DNA of 64,000 nt, taken from positions 4,960,001-5,024,000 of the forward strand of contig NZ_CP041185.1 of assembly GCF_006517255.1 (NCBI RefSeq). The letters are read 5' to 3'. Shown piece by piece: positions 1 to 8,813 of this stretch. Numbering within the stretch: position 1 is the stretch's first letter; the number at the start of each line of letters is the position of its first letter. A program made the position numbers and the translations under genes. Source of the stretch: Janthinobacterium tructae (GTDB lineage Bacteria > Pseudomonadota > Gammaproteobacteria > Burkholderiales > Burkholderiaceae_D). The notes beneath the pieces are model-generated. The model was not told the origin of the DNA and searched no databases. It was given only the letters and a program-made list of their open reading frames with translations.

Positions 1-399
1 AGCGAGCAGGGCGGCACGGCCGCGCGCATCTTCACCGGCGTGCAGTACACGGTGGGCGGCAAGACGGGGACGGCGCAGGTGGTGGGCATCAAGAAAAACG
101 AGAAGTACAATGCCAAGCTGCTGGCCGAACGCTTGCGCGACAATGCCTTGTTTACGGCCTTCGCGCCGGCCGACAAGCCGCGCATCGCCATCGCCATCGT
201 GGTGGAAAACGCGGGCTTCGGTGCCGGCGTGGCTGCGCCGATCGCGCGCAAGGCGCTCGACTACTACCTGCTGGGCAAGCGCCCTAGCGACAAGGAAAAG
301 GACACCACCAAGGTGCCCAAGGAAGATGTCGATGAAGTGCGCACCCTGGAAGAAATCACTGACGAGCAGGCCGCCCCGGCGGCCCCTGCCAGGCAATAA
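1..399 (+). CDS. mrdA: Penicillin-binding protein 2 (peptidoglycan transpeptidase), C-terminal fragment
   Basis: The reading frame is open from the first base of the window, so only the last 132 codons are present and the start lies outside. The fragment carries the K-T-G-T box of penicillin-binding transpeptidases (bases 61-72, followed by AQ), which lines the active-site cleft, and the closing strand and helix of the domain (the stretch around IAIAIVVENAGFG). The tail after about base 285 is charged and low in complexity. PBP2 cross-links peptidoglycan during lateral wall elongation in the inner membrane, working with the SEDS polymerase RodA, and rodA follows after 8 bases. The mrdA-rodA-rlpA order is the usual elongation operon, which makes PBP2 much more likely than another class B PBP such as FtsI. 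The catalytic SxxK serine is not in the window. Confidence 0.93.
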   Translation, partial: SEQGGTAARIFTGVQYTVGGKTGTAQVVGIKKNEKYNAKLLAERLRDNALFTAFAPADKPRIAIAIVVENAGFGAGVAAPIARKALDYYLLGKRPSDKEKDTTKVPKEDVDEVRTLEEITDEQAAPAAPARQ

Positions 400-407
400 G
401 GAAGCAC

Positions 408-1523
408 ATGCCCATTAACGAAAGGCGCTCGCTGTGGCGGCGCGCCAAACCCTATCTGGCGGTATTCGATCCGCCGCTGATGATCATCATCCTGATGCTG
501 CTCAGCACCAGTCTGCTGACCCTGTATTCGGCCAGCATCGGCATCCCCGGCAAGATCGAGGACCACCTGCGCAACATCCTGCTGTGCTTTTTCGTCATGT
601 GGGTGGCGGCCAACATCACGCCGCAGATGATGATGCGCATCGCCGTGCCCGCGTACACGGTATCGGTGATCTTGCTGGTGGCCGTGGCGCTGTTCGGCAC
701 CATCAAGCTCGGTGCGCGGCGCTGGCTGCATATCGGCGTGATCGATATCCAGCCGTCCGAATTCCTGAAGATCGCCACGCCGCTGATGCTGGCCTGGTTC
801 TTCCAGCACAATGCGGGCGCCCTGCGCTGGAAATCGTTCCTGATGGCGGCCGTGCTGCTGCTGGTGCCCGTCTACCTGATCGCGCGCCAGCCCGATTTGG
901 GCACGGCGCTGCTGGTGGTGGCGGCCGGCTTTACCGTCATCTTCCTGGCCGGCCTGTCGTGGAAAGTGCTGGCCGGCCTGCTGATCACCTTTGTGTCCTG
1001 CCTGCCGATCGCCTGGTCGCACCTGCATGATTACCAGCGCGACCGCGTGATGATGCTGATCGACCCGACCAAGGACCCGCTGGGCAAGGGCTTCCATATC
1101 ATCCAGTCCATCATCGCCATCGGTTCCGGCGGCATGACGGGCAAGGGCTGGACGCACGGCACCCAGGCCCACCTGGAATTCGTTCCGGAGCGCACCACCG
1201 ACTTCATCTTCGCTGTATATTCCGAGGAATTCGGACTGGTCGGTAACTTGATCCTGATGCTGATGTATTTGCTGCTGGTGGGACGGGGGATGATGATCGC
1301 CGCCAACGCCCCCAGTTTTTTCACTCGCCTGCTGGCAGGAGCGATAACAATGATTTTCTTTACGTATGCGTTTGTCAACATGGGCATGGTCAGCGGCATC
1401 GTGCCGGTGGTCGGCGTTCCCCTGCCTTTCCTCAGCTATGGCGGCACCGCGCTGCTGACCCTGGGCGTGGCTACCGGTATCCTGATGAGCATCCAGCGCC
1501 ATCGCAAGCTGGTGCAGACCTGA
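408..1523 (+). CDS. rodA: Rod-shape SEDS peptidoglycan polymerase RodA
   Basis: This 371-residue polytopic membrane protein has about ten hydrophobic segments and the usual RodA length. SEDS signatures are visible: the ARQPDLGTALL loop, the SGGMTGKGW stretch, HLEFVPERTTDFIFAV (the region that holds the conserved acidic residue of SEDS enzymes) and the C-terminal PVVGVPLPFLSYGG motif. The family polymerises lipid II glycan strands during cell elongation together with PBP2, whose gene ends 8 bases upstream. The ATG at 408 has an AAGGAAG-type ribosome binding site just before it. The stop codon shares one base with the next start (TGATG), so rlpA is probably translationally coupled. FtsW is the alternative SEDS protein, but the neighbours point to RodA. 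Confidence 0.97.
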   Translation: MPINERRSLWRRAKPYLAVFDPPLMIIILMLLSTSLLTLYSASIGIPGKIEDHLRNILLCFFVMWVAANITPQMMMRIAVPAYTVSVILLVAVALFGTIKLGARRWLHIGVIDIQPSEFLKIATPLMLAWFFQHNAGALRWKSFLMAAVLLLVPVYLIARQPDLGTALLVVAAGFTVIFLAGLSWKVLAGLLITFVSCLPIAWSHLHDYQRDRVMMLIDPTKDPLGKGFHIIQSIIAIGSGGMTGKGWTHGTQAHLEFVPERTTDFIFAVYSEEFGLVGNLILMLMYLLLVGRGMMIAANAPSFFTRLLAGAITMIFFTYAFVNMGMVSGIVPVVGVPLPFLSYGGTALLTLGVATGILMSIQRHRKLVQT

Positions 1524-2575
1524 TGCGCGCGCCTGTCGATACCGTCGCCATGCGCGGGTTGAGCCTGGCGGTCTTGCTGACCCTGGCCGCCTGCGGCACC
1601 ACGCCGCACAAACCCGCATCGAACAACGTGCCGCTGCCGTCAGGCGGCAAGGTCAAGTCCCCCGTGCGCCAGGACCCCACCCTGCCGGCGCTGCCGGCGG
1701 CCGGCTCCGGGCGCGGCGGATACTACAAGGATGACGGCCCGGGCGAGAATCCGCCGGCCAACCTGCGCGACGTGCCCGATGCGGAAGTGCGCAACGAGCC
1801 GTATTCGACGCGCTCGAATCGTCCTTACGTTGTGTTCGGCAAGACGTACACGCCGATCACCGACAACGAACCATTTACGCAGAAGGGCACGGGCACCTGG
1901 TATGGCAAGAAATTCCATGGCCAGCGCACTTCGTCGGGTGAAATCTACGACATGTACAAGATGACGGCGGCCCATCCCACCTTGCCGATTCCGTCGTATG
2001 CGCGTGTGACGAGCATCGACAGCGGCGAACAGGTGATCGTGCGCATCAATGATCGTGGTCCCTTCCACGCCACGCGCGTGATCGACGTGTCCTACACGGC
2101 GGCGCTGAAACTGGGCTTCCTGGGCAAGGGCAGCCACCAGGTGGTCGTGGAACGGCTGCTGCCGGCCGATATCGATGCCATCCTGGCTGCCCGCGCGGCA
2201 CCCAAACCGGCACCGTTGACGCCTTCCGTGGTAGCCATTTCCATCGATACGCCGGTGGAGACGGGCGCCGTGGTGCAGCCGGAAGTGTCGACGCAAATGC
2301 TGCCCGTCGATGCGACGGTCGCCATGCCTGCCCCGACGGTGCTGGCCAGCGGCTTTTATCTGCAGCTGGGCGCCTACTCGCGCGCCGACAATGCGGAAAC
2401 GGGGCGGTCGCGCCTGGCGCCATACGCGGCGGCCCTGGGTACGCTTGGGGTGGTGCAGGCCGGTAAGCTGTTCCGCCTGTACGGCGGACCGTTCTCCAGC
2501 CGTGCCGAGGCGGCACGGGCGGCGGCGAATTTGCCGGAATCGACGGGTATCAAGCCCATCGTCATCGAACGATAA
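1523..2575 (+). CDS. rlpA: Septal ring lytic transglycosylase RlpA (lipoprotein, DPBB + SPOR)
   Basis: The 350-residue product has a short signal peptide with lipobox LAAC (Cys about residue 24 from this start). A central double-psi beta-barrel follows (about residues 110-205), with GTGTWYGKKFHGQRTSSGEIYDM, the VRINDRGPF motif and the RVIDVSYTAA motif. A C-terminal SPOR domain (about residues 275-350, FYLQLGAYSRADNAETG...) binds denuded glycan strands. RlpA cleaves peptidoglycan lacking stem peptides and sits in the outer membrane. The ATG overlaps the rodA stop by one base; a second in-frame ATG at 1550 would give a more compact signal peptide and may be the real start. The region between barrel and SPOR domain (about 215-270) is Pro/Ala/Val rich and probably a flexible linker. 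A REP palindrome lies 3 bases after the stop. Confidence 0.95.
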   Translation: MRAPVDTVAMRGLSLAVLLTLAACGTTPHKPASNNVPLPSGGKVKSPVRQDPTLPALPAAGSGRGGYYKDDGPGENPPANLRDVPDAEVRNEPYSTRSNRPYVVFGKTYTPITDNEPFTQKGTGTWYGKKFHGQRTSSGEIYDMYKMTAAHPTLPIPSYARVTSIDSGEQVIVRINDRGPFHATRVIDVSYTAALKLGFLGKGSHQVVVERLLPADIDAILAARAAPKPAPLTPSVVAISIDTPVETGAVVQPEVSTQMLPVDATVAMPAPTVLASGFYLQLGAYSRADNAETGRSRLAPYAAALGTLGVVQAGKLFRLYGGPFSSRAEAARAAANLPESTGIKPIVIER

Positions 2576-2577
2576 GC

Positions 2578-2612
2578 GTAGGTCGGATTAGCGCGCAAGC
2601 GCGTAATCCGAC
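2578..2612 (+). repeat. REP element 1 (GTAG-headed imperfect palindrome)
   Basis: GTAG followed by GTCGGATTAGCGCGC, a 2-base loop and GCGCGTAATCCGAC. The stem has one bulged G in the left arm. The same sequence family recurs five more times in the window (17419, 47198, 47261, 60030, 60093). A 5' GTAG tetranucleotide plus a bulged palindrome is the described form of REP sequences mobilised by RAYT (TnpA-REP) transposases. This copy lies between the convergent rlpA and SPOR genes and could also act as a weak bidirectional terminator. Confidence 0.85.
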
Positions 2613-2626
2613 GCGATTGTCAGGTG

Positions 2627-3325
2627 TCATTTACAGGAGCGCAGTTCCTGCTCTTCGAACTGCTTCGTGATCTCGGCCAGCCGCGCGCGCGTGGCGGCGT
2701 CGAGGTCGCGGAACTGGTAAGCGAACTGCTTGCTGGCGCTATAGCGCGGCGCGACGCGGGCGCTGTGCACGCCCTGCTTGTTGAGCGATGCCAGCTGGCT
2801 TTGCGCGCTGGTTTCCGACTTGAACACGCCCAGTGAAATGCCCCAGCGCTGCGCGCTGCCTTCGTTGATGATGAAATAATTCTTCACGCCCAGTTGCTTC
2901 AATTCGCCGGCCTTGCGCTCGGCGCCTTCCTTGCTGCCCTGCGGCGGGATGTACACCATGTAGCTGGAAATGTCCTGGCCGGCCACGTTGCGGCGCGACT
3001 GGCGGTCGCCCAGCTCCAGCGCCGCCACTTGTGCTTCGAAGCGGCGCCCGTCAGCGAGCAGGAAATTGCCCACTTCCGTGCAGGCATACGATGGCGGTGG
3101 CGCAGGTACGGCCGCCGCCGGCGTCGCCCTCTCTTCGGCAGCGGGTGGCGCGGCGGGCGCCGTGGCCTGCTCCTGCGTCAGCAAGGTGAGTTTGCCCGCC
3201 TGCAGCTGGTTTTTCAGACGTGCCGGTTCGCGCGTCTCCGTGCGAAAACTGCCCAGATAACCCTGGCCGATGGCCAGGACCAGCAGGTTGACCCCGGCCA
3301 GCAGCCAGAAGACGAATTTCAGCAT
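2627..3325 (-). CDS. SPOR-domain membrane protein
   Basis: This 232-residue protein has one N-terminal membrane anchor (MLKFVFWLLAGVNLLVLAIG), then a Pro/Ala-rich linker (about 60-100) and a C-terminal SPOR-like region (about 130-205: SSYMVYIPPQGSKEGAERKAGELKQLG ... WGISLGVFKSETSAQSQLASL). SPOR domains bind glycan strands stripped of peptides, usually at the division septum, so a periplasmic wall-associated role is inferred; no catalytic domain is visible. The ATG at 3325 overlaps the end of coaX by 7 bases, indicating translational coupling. The frame stays open upstream inside coaX, but the membrane anchor argues for the start given. This is the last gene of the leftward argS operon. The exact function is unknown. 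Confidence 0.85.
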   Translation of the reverse strand: MLKFVFWLLAGVNLLVLAIGQGYLGSFRTETREPARLKNQLQAGKLTLLTQEQATAPAAPPAAEERATPAAAVPAPPPSYACTEVGNFLLADGRRFEAQVAALELGDRQSRRNVAGQDISSYMVYIPPQGSKEGAERKAGELKQLGVKNYFIINEGSAQRWGISLGVFKSETSAQSQLASLNKQGVHSARVAPRYSASKQFAYQFRDLDAATRARLAEITKQFEEQELRSCK

Positions 3326-4077
3326 ACGTGGTTTCCTTGTGTTCCCGCCGTGCCGGCGCGTGCGGATGCCTGCAGGCCGAGCATGACGATATTGTCCACC
3401 AGATGCAGCGGTACCGGCAGTGCCAGGGCCGGTGCGATACGCGGCGCGGCGCCGCCTGACAATAAACAGGCACTGGCGCCGTGCATGCGCACGGCCCGTT
3501 CGATGGCGCCCGCTTGCGCCGCCAGGCAGCCACTCAAAATCGCGTCGTCCGTGTTGTCGGCAAAACCGGCCGGCAGCATGGCGTCGCCGGCGATTTGCGG
3601 CAGCTGCGCCGTGTTGCGCGCCAGCGAGCTGGCCATCAGTCCCAGCCCCGGCAAGATCATCCCGCCGAGGAAAACGCCATCGGCCGTGATGGCGTCGATG
3701 GTGGTGGCGGTGCCGCAATTGGCGACGATGAGCGCCTGGCCAGGCGCCAGTGCGTGCGCGCCGATGGCGGCGGCAAAACGGTCGCAGCCCAGTTGCGACG
3801 GCGTGCGGTAGCCGTTCGTCAGTCCGGCCAACTGCGGCAGCGAGACAAAGTCACAGGGTGCTACCGGCAGCATGGCGCGCAGGCGCATGCCGATGACGCT
3901 GCCCGCCACGTTCGACAGCAGTGCTTCGCTGATGGCGAGTTTCGCCCATTGCGCCGCCAGGGTGTCGAGCTGCGCATGCGTGACGGCGCCGCTGGCCAGC
4001 CAGCCGCCGGCGGCACCATCGGCGGCCACGAGTGCCCATTTGATACGCGTATTGCCGGCGTCGATCAGCAGCAGCAT
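3319..4077 (-). CDS. coaX: Type III pantothenate kinase
   Basis: The 252-residue product begins with the phosphate-binding motif of the ASKHA fold, LLLIDAGNTRIKWAL. It continues with the GxDR region (QLGCDRFAAAIGAHAL), the second nucleotide-binding motif IVANCGTATTIDAI and the GGMILPGLGLMASSL helix, all in CoaX order. CoaX phosphorylates pantothenate, the first step of coenzyme A synthesis; the type III enzymes need a monovalent cation and are not inhibited by CoA. The gene starts 4 bases after the birA stop and overlaps the next SPOR gene. A birA-coaX pair, sometimes fused, is common in Burkholderiales. Confidence 0.96.
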   Translation of the reverse strand: MLLLIDAGNTRIKWALVAADGAAGGWLASGAVTHAQLDTLAAQWAKLAISEALLSNVAGSVIGMRLRAMLPVAPCDFVSLPQLAGLTNGYRTPSQLGCDRFAAAIGAHALAPGQALIVANCGTATTIDAITADGVFLGGMILPGLGLMASSLARNTAQLPQIAGDAMLPAGFADNTDDAILSGCLAAQAGAIERAVRMHGASACLLSGGAAPRIAPALALPVPLHLVDNIVMLGLQASARAGTAGTQGNHVC

Positions 4078-4081
4078 GCGC

Positions 4082-4885
4082 TTACTCCCCGCTCAGGCGC
4101 AAGGACACGTCGCCCGACATGATCTCCTGCAGGCCGCCATCGGTGCGCAGCAGCAGGCGGCCCAGGTGGTCCACGCCGGCCGCCACGCCTTGCTGCAGCA
4201 ACTGGCCGTTGTCGAGGATTTTCACGTGCTGGCCCTGCCAGGCGTGCAACAGGTTCCAGCGTTCGGCAAACGGCGCAAAACCCGTGTCGTCGAATTCGGC
4301 CAGCACGCCGGCCAGGCGGCTCAGGAGCGCCGCCACCAGGGTATTGCGCTCCATCTGCGCCAGCCACGGCACGGCCGAGACGCTGCGGCCGATCTGCCGT
4401 TCCAGCGCATCGGGCATCAGCAAATTGATGCCGCAGCCGATCACGGCCCACACGCCGCCACTATCGTTGCCCTGCGCCTGCTGCGTCTCGACGAGAATGC
4501 CCGCCAGTTTGTGGCCATCCTTGAGCAGGTCATTCGGCCATTTCAGTTGCACCGGCACGCCCAGCGCCGTCATGCTTTCGGCCAGCGCCACGCCGACGGC
4601 CAGCGGCAGGCCGACCAGCTGATGCAGCGGCCCCTTGAAGCGCCAGGCCAGCGAGAACATCAGGCTGGCGTCCGCCTGCGACACCCACGGCCGTCCGGCA
4701 CGCCCGCGGCCGGCCGTCTGTTGGCCGGCGATGCGCAGGGTGGGGCCGGCCAGCGTGGCGCAGCGCGCCAGCAGGTCGGCGTTGGTCGAACCCGTTTCGT
4801 CGACCACTTCGATGGCCACATGGGAGGCGCCCGTGGCGCAATGGGCGGCGATGGCCGCGCTGTTCAAGTCTGAGTGCTTCGTCAT
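4082..4885 (-). CDS. birA: Biotin--[acetyl-CoA-carboxylase] ligase
   Basis: The enzyme (267 residues from this start) activates biotin to biotinyl-AMP and transfers it to the biotin carrier protein of carboxylases. Family motifs are VVDETGSTNADLL (substrate loop), TAGRGRAGRPWVS (the GRGRxGR biotinyl-AMP loop, about residues 75-88), LKWPNDLL and KLAGILVE, followed by the C-terminal BPL cap. There is no N-terminal winged helix, so this is the group I monofunctional form that does not repress biotin genes. I chose the ATG at 4885 because an earlier in-frame ATG at 4948 would run into the SDR gene. Confidence 0.95.
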   Translation of the reverse strand: MTKHSDLNSAAIAAHCATGASHVAIEVVDETGSTNADLLARCATLAGPTLRIAGQQTAGRGRAGRPWVSQADASLMFSLAWRFKGPLHQLVGLPLAVGVALAESMTALGVPVQLKWPNDLLKDGHKLAGILVETQQAQGNDSGGVWAVIGCGINLLMPDALERQIGRSVSAVPWLAQMERNTLVAALLSRLAGVLAEFDDTGFAPFAERWNLLHAWQGQHVKILDNGQLLQQGVAAGVDHLGRLLLRTDGGLQEIMSGDVSLRLSGE

Positions 4886-4895
4886 GGTGATCAGT

Positions 4896-5657
4896 TCAGT
4901 TGCGCGCCTTGTGCGGCGCATTCGCGAAGACCCGGTCATAGATGGCATTCGGCAGCGCGCGCAGCAGCTTGGCGACGACGCCCATCTGCCACGGGATCAC
5001 GCGGTAGCTGTCGCCGTCGGCGATGGCGCGCGCGGCGCGCACGGCGAATTTATCGGCCGGCATCAGGAAGGGCATGCGATAGGCGTTGTGGCGCGTCATC
5101 GGCGTGTCGATGTAGCCGGGCGTGATGGTGACGACCCTGATGCCGGCCGGCTTGAGTTCCAGGCGCAGCGATTCGCAGTAGCTGATGACGGCCGCCTTCG
5201 AGGCGCTGTAGGCTTCGGCGCCGGGCAGGCCGCGGATGCCGGCCACGCTGCCGATGCCCACCAGGCGTCCGCTGCCCTGGCTTTTCATGGCGGCGATGAA
5301 GGGCGCGAAGGTGGCGACGGTGGCCGTGACGTTGATGGCGATGAGGCGCGCGAAGGCGTCGAGGTCTTCCGCGTGTTCGCTCAAGGTACCGTATGATACG
5401 CCGGCGCTGGCGATGACGACGTCGATATGCCCGGCATGGCCGATGAAGTCCTGCGCCGCGCTTTTCAGGGCGGCGTGGTCGCACACATCGACGGCGTAGG
5501 CGCGGTGGCGTTCAGGGTGGGGCAGGGAAGCGATCAGTTGCTGCAGGGTGTCGCCGCGGCGCGCCAGCAAGCCCAAATGGGCGCCCTGGCGCGCGTACTG
5601 CAGCGCCAGGGCGGCGCCCAATCCGCTCGACGCGCCCGTGATGAAAACGCTGTGCAT
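4896..5657 (-). CDS. SDR family oxidoreductase
   Basis: A 253-residue classical short-chain dehydrogenase. It opens with the Rossmann motif TGASSGLG (residues 8-15), has the N-A-G equivalent VVIASAGVSYG and a catalytic Tyr-x-x-x-Lys in YSASKAAV, with a Ser upstream in IGSVAG. These enzymes reduce or oxidise carbonyl substrates with NAD(P)H; the GLLARRGD stretch after strand 2, with Arg, suggests NADP preference. The substrate cannot be read from sequence. A longer frame back to 5723 would overlap dsbA, so the ATG at 5657 is preferred. It lies between dsbA and birA in a leftward operon. Confidence 0.9.
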   Translation of the reverse strand: MHSVFITGASSGLGAALALQYARQGAHLGLLARRGDTLQQLIASLPHPERHRAYAVDVCDHAALKSAAQDFIGHAGHIDVVIASAGVSYGTLSEHAEDLDAFARLIAINVTATVATFAPFIAAMKSQGSGRLVGIGSVAGIRGLPGAEAYSASKAAVISYCESLRLELKPAGIRVVTITPGYIDTPMTRHNAYRMPFLMPADKFAVRAARAIADGDSYRVIPWQMGVVAKLLRALPNAIYDRVFANAPHKARN

Positions 5658-5694
5658 CAGGCGATGCCCGGGCGCGCCAGGGAAGTGGCCATGC

Positions 5695-6366
5695 TTATTT
5701 CTTTTCCGCTTTGGCTTTCGCAAGCAGCACGTCCATCACGGTCAGTGCCTGGGCGTTCAGCTGCTCTTCGTTCTTGGCCGACTTGCTGCCTTGATCGGCT
5801 TGCGAAGGCGAGGTGATGTAGCGGCCGTCGATGGCGATCATGGGCCAGAACGTCACGTTATAGCCCTGCATCATGGCATCCGCACGGCGCACGCGGGCCG
5901 AGACACCCATCGAACGGTAGGTGTCGATGAACTTCTGGCGGTCCACGCCCTGCTTGGCGACGAAGTCGAATACGGCGTCGTCGGTAGCCAGGCGGTTGCG
6001 CTCCACGTGCATGGCGTGGAAGACGCCGGTGTGCAGCTTGTCGAGCAGGCCCATGGCTTGCAGGGTGAAGAACAAACGCTGTTGCGGCGTCACGCTGTCA
6101 TCGCGCGATACGTGCACGCGCTTGAAGACGATGTTGTCGCCCTGTTTCTTGACCCAGGCCGCCAGTTGCGGTTCGAGCACGTTGCAATGCGGGCAGTAAT
6201 ACGCAAAAAATTCTGTCACTTCGATTTTCTTGCCCGCTTCCGTCGCCTGCGGCGTGGCCAGGGTTTCGTATTCGACGCCGTTCTTTGGCTCGGCCGGTGA
6301 GGCCGATGCGCCCAGGGCAACGGTGCACAGGGCGGCGGCGAACAGGATTTTCTTCAGAAAACGCAT
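5695..6366 (-). CDS. dsbA: Periplasmic thiol:disulfide oxidoreductase DsbA
   Basis: The 223-residue protein has a Sec signal peptide (MRFLKKILFAAALCTVALGASA, cleaved near residue 22), then the thioredoxin fold with an inserted helical domain. The active site is C58-P-H-C61 in FFAYYCPHC, the classical strongly oxidising DsbA motif. A cis-proline loop is seen near GYNVTFWPMIAIDG, although the residue before the proline is Trp rather than the common Val or Thr. The enzyme introduces disulfides into exported proteins and is reoxidised by DsbB, which is not in this window. It is 9 bases from the SPOR gene upstream in the operon. Confidence 0.95.
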   Translation of the reverse strand: MRFLKKILFAAALCTVALGASASPAEPKNGVEYETLATPQATEAGKKIEVTEFFAYYCPHCNVLEPQLAAWVKKQGDNIVFKRVHVSRDDSVTPQQRLFFTLQAMGLLDKLHTGVFHAMHVERNRLATDDAVFDFVAKQGVDRQKFIDTYRSMGVSARVRRADAMMQGYNVTFWPMIAIDGRYITSPSQADQGSKSAKNEEQLNAQALTVMDVLLAKAKAEKK

Positions 6367-6375
6367 GCTGGTTCC

Positions 6376-7083
6376 TTATTTTTGGTTGCGGACGACGGCG
6401 ACATCGATGCCGTTCTCAGACAGTTTGGTGCGCGCGCGGTTCATCGCTTCGAGCTGGTTGAACGGCCCGATGCGCACGCGGTGCAGCACGCCGGCATCGG
6501 TGCTGCGGTCGCTGATGGCCGCTTCGAAGCCCAGCAGCGCCAGTTTGCCGCGCGTGCTCTCGGCGTCCGACATGTCGTGGAAGGCGCCGGCCTGCAGATA
6601 ATAAATCCATTTGTCGCTGGCGGCATCGGCCTTGGCTTCGGCTTTCACGTCGGCTTTGGCTTGCGGCGCTGGCGCTGCTGCCGCCGGCGTTTTCGGCGCC
6701 GGCTTGTCCTTCAATGTACCGATGAGTTCCTGCAGCGCGTCCGGCGGCGGTGCCTTCGGCTGCTGCGCGGGGGCGGGTGCCGGTGCGACTGGCTGCGTCG
6801 GCGCGACGATCTCGCGCGGCTCCTTGGAGAAGTCGCGCGCCGCTTCCTTGGCCGCTTCCTTGTTGCCGTACATCGGCTTGTTCGGGTCGGCGATCTGGCC
6901 GGCGGTCGGTTCGGCAGACTTGCCGGCCTTGCCCGACTTGTCGGTGAAGGGCGAGGCGCCCTTGGTGATCACCAGGGCGACCACCACGGCGATACCCAGG
7001 CCGATGACCAGGCCGATGATGATGCCGACCAGCGTGTTGCCCTGCTGGCGCCGGGTCGAAGAGAAGCGGGAAGCATGATTCAT
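6376..7083 (-). CDS. FtsN-like SPOR-domain protein
   Basis: The 235-residue bitopic protein has a short cytoplasmic N-terminus (MNHASRFSSTRRQQ), one membrane helix (about residues 16-42, GNTLVGIIIGLVIGLGIAVVV), a long Pro/Ala/Lys-rich periplasmic linker and a C-terminal SPOR domain (about 157-235, WIYYLQAGAFHDMSDAESTRGKLALLG). This layout matches FtsN-type divisome activators, and a SPOR gene directly after argS is typical of betaproteobacteria. I do not assign ftsN because the essential FtsN motif in the linker cannot be identified by eye. The start is 20 bases from the argS stop. Confidence 0.9.
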   Translation of the reverse strand: MNHASRFSSTRRQQGNTLVGIIIGLVIGLGIAVVVALVITKGASPFTDKSGKAGKSAEPTAGQIADPNKPMYGNKEAAKEAARDFSKEPREIVAPTQPVAPAPAPAQQPKAPPPDALQELIGTLKDKPAPKTPAAAAPAPQAKADVKAEAKADAASDKWIYYLQAGAFHDMSDAESTRGKLALLGFEAAISDRSTDAGVLHRVRIGPFNQLEAMNRARTKLSENGIDVAVVRNQK

Positions 7084-7103
7084 TGACGGTTAGACCTTCG
7101 CGA

Positions 7104-8813
7104 TTACATTTTGTTTGGCGCGGATACGCCGATCAGTGCCAGGCCGTTGCGCAATACCTGGCGCGCGGCGATGACGAGGGCCAGGCGGGCCATCTTGACG
7201 GCGTCGTCCTCGACCAGCACTTTTTCGGCGAAGTAGAAGCTGTGCAGGTTGGCGGCCAGGTCGCGCAGGTAGAAGGCGACTTGGTGCGGTCCCAGTTCGG
7301 CTTGCGCGCGCGCCAACGTTTCCGGGTAGGCGGCCAGGGTCGCCAGCAGGGTCGCTTCGGTCGGCGCCGTCAAAGGAGACAAATCGACGCCTGTGACCGT
7401 GTTCTCATCGCCGCCCCAGTTTTCCAGGATGCGGCAGATGCGTGCATGCGCGTACTGCACGTAATACACCGGGTTTTCATCGGTGGTTTTCAGCGCCACG
7501 TCGACGTCGAAGACGAATTCCGTATCGGCCTTGCGCGAGATCAGGAAGAAGCGCACGGCGTCGCGGCCCTTGGCGATGTCGCCGCCGCCCGACCATTCGA
7601 TCAGGTCGCGCACGGTCACGTAGGAGCCGGCGCGCTTCGAAATCTTGACTTCTTCGCCGTCCTTCATGACGGTGACCATCTTGTGCAGCACGTAGTCGGG
7701 GTAGCCTTGCGGGATGCCCATGTCGACCGCTTGCAGGCCGGCGCGCACGCGCGCGATGGTGCCGTGGTGGTCGCTGCCCTGGATATTGATGGCCTGCACG
7801 AAGCCGCGCTGCCATTTCACCAGGTGATACGCGACGTCCGGCACGAAATACGTGTAGGTGCCGTCCGTCTTGCGCATGACGCGGTCCTTGTCATCGCCGA
7901 AGTCGGTGGTGCGCAGCCACAGCGCGCCATCCTGTTCGTAGGTGTGGCCCGCCTTGATCAGTGTTTCGACCGCGCTGTTGACCTTGCCGTCCGCATATAG
8001 CGACGATTCCAGATAGTAATTGTCGAACTTCACGCCGAACGCTTGCAAGTCGATGTCCTGCTCGTTGCGCAGGTAGGTGACGGCGAAGGGGCGGATCGAA
8101 TCGATGTCGTCGATGTTGCCATTGGCCGTGGCGGGCAAGCCATCGCTGGCCGACACCGTCTTGCCGGCCTTGAAGTCGTTGGCGATATCGGCGATGTAGT
8201 CGCCGTTGTAGGCCGGTTCGGGCCATTCGGCGTCGCCCGGCTTGAAGCCGCGCGCGCGCGCCTGCACGGAATTGGCGAGGGTCTGGATTTGCACGCCCGC
8301 GTCGTTATAGTAGAACTCGCGCGTCACCTGGTAGCCTTGCGCGTCGAACAGCGACGACAGGGCGTCGCCCAGCGCTGCCTGGCGGCCGTGGCCCACGTGC
8401 AGCGGGCCGGTCGGGTTGGCCGAAACGAATTCCAGGATGACCTGCTTGCCGGCGCCTGCCGCGCTGCGGCCATAGCTGTCGGCTTCGCTCAAGATGGTTT
8501 TCACCACGGCTTGCTTGGCGGCGTTTGACACGCGCACGTTGATGAAGCCGGGACCGGCGATTTCCACTGCCTCGATCAGGCCCTTGCCAGCCGGGTTGGC
8601 CAGCACGGCCGTGACGATGGTTTGCGCCAGTTCGCGGGGATTCTGTTTCAGCTGCTTGGCCAGTTGCATGGCGATGTTGCAGGCGACGTCGCCATGCGAT
8701 GCGTCGCGTGGTCGCTCGAGCACCACGGATGGCTCAAGCGTAGTGCCGGCCAGGACGGGAGCGAGGGCGGCCTGGAACAGGGCGATGATTTCTTGTTTCT
8801 GTTGGGCGAGCAT
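7104..8813 (-). CDS. argS: Arginyl-tRNA synthetase
   Basis: The class I aminoacyl-tRNA synthetase is 569 residues, within the family range. It has the Add-1 N-terminal domain, the HIGH-type signature in [15 protein letters not shown], a KMSKS-like loop [15 protein letters not shown] and the DALR anticodon-binding C-terminal domain ([11 protein letters not shown] ... [18 protein letters not shown]). It charges tRNA-Arg and, as in other ArgRS enzymes, needs the tRNA for amino acid activation. It is the first gene of a leftward operon running to the SPOR gene at 2627. A possible promoter with a perfect TATAAT lies about 95 bases upstream. Confidence 0.98.
   Translation of the reverse strand: MLAQQKQEIIALFQAALAPVLAGTTLEPSVVLERPRDASHGDVACNIAMQLAKQLKQNPRELAQTIVTAVLANPAGKGLIEAVEIAGPGFINVRVSNAAKQAVVKTILSEADSYGRSAAGAGKQVILEFVSANPTGPLHVGHGRQAALGDALSSLFDAQGYQVTREFYYNDAGVQIQTLANSVQARARGFKPGDAEWPEPAYNGDYIADIANDFKAGKTVSASDGLPATANGNIDDIDSIRPFAVTYLRNEQDIDLQAFGVKFDNYYLESSLYADGKVNSAVETLIKAGHTYEQDGALWLRTTDFGDDKDRVMRKTDGTYTYFVPDVAYHLVKWQRGFVQAINIQGSDHHGTIARVRAGLQAVDMGIPQGYPDYVLHKMVTVMKDGEEVKISKRAGSYVTVRDLIEWSGGGDIAKGRDAVRFFLISRKADTEFVFDVDVALKTTDENPVYYVQYAHARICRILENWGGDENTVTGVDLSPLTAPTEATLLATLAAYPETLARAQAELGPHQVAFYLRDLAANLHSFYFAEKVLVEDDAVKMARLALVIAARQVLRNGLALIGVSAPNKM

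Noticed and set aside
264..1619. A 451-codon open frame antisense to rodA and rlpA
   Set aside because: Its product is rich in His, Arg and Gln with no recognisable domain; rodA on the other strand has clear SEDS motifs. High GC removes stop codons on the opposite strand.
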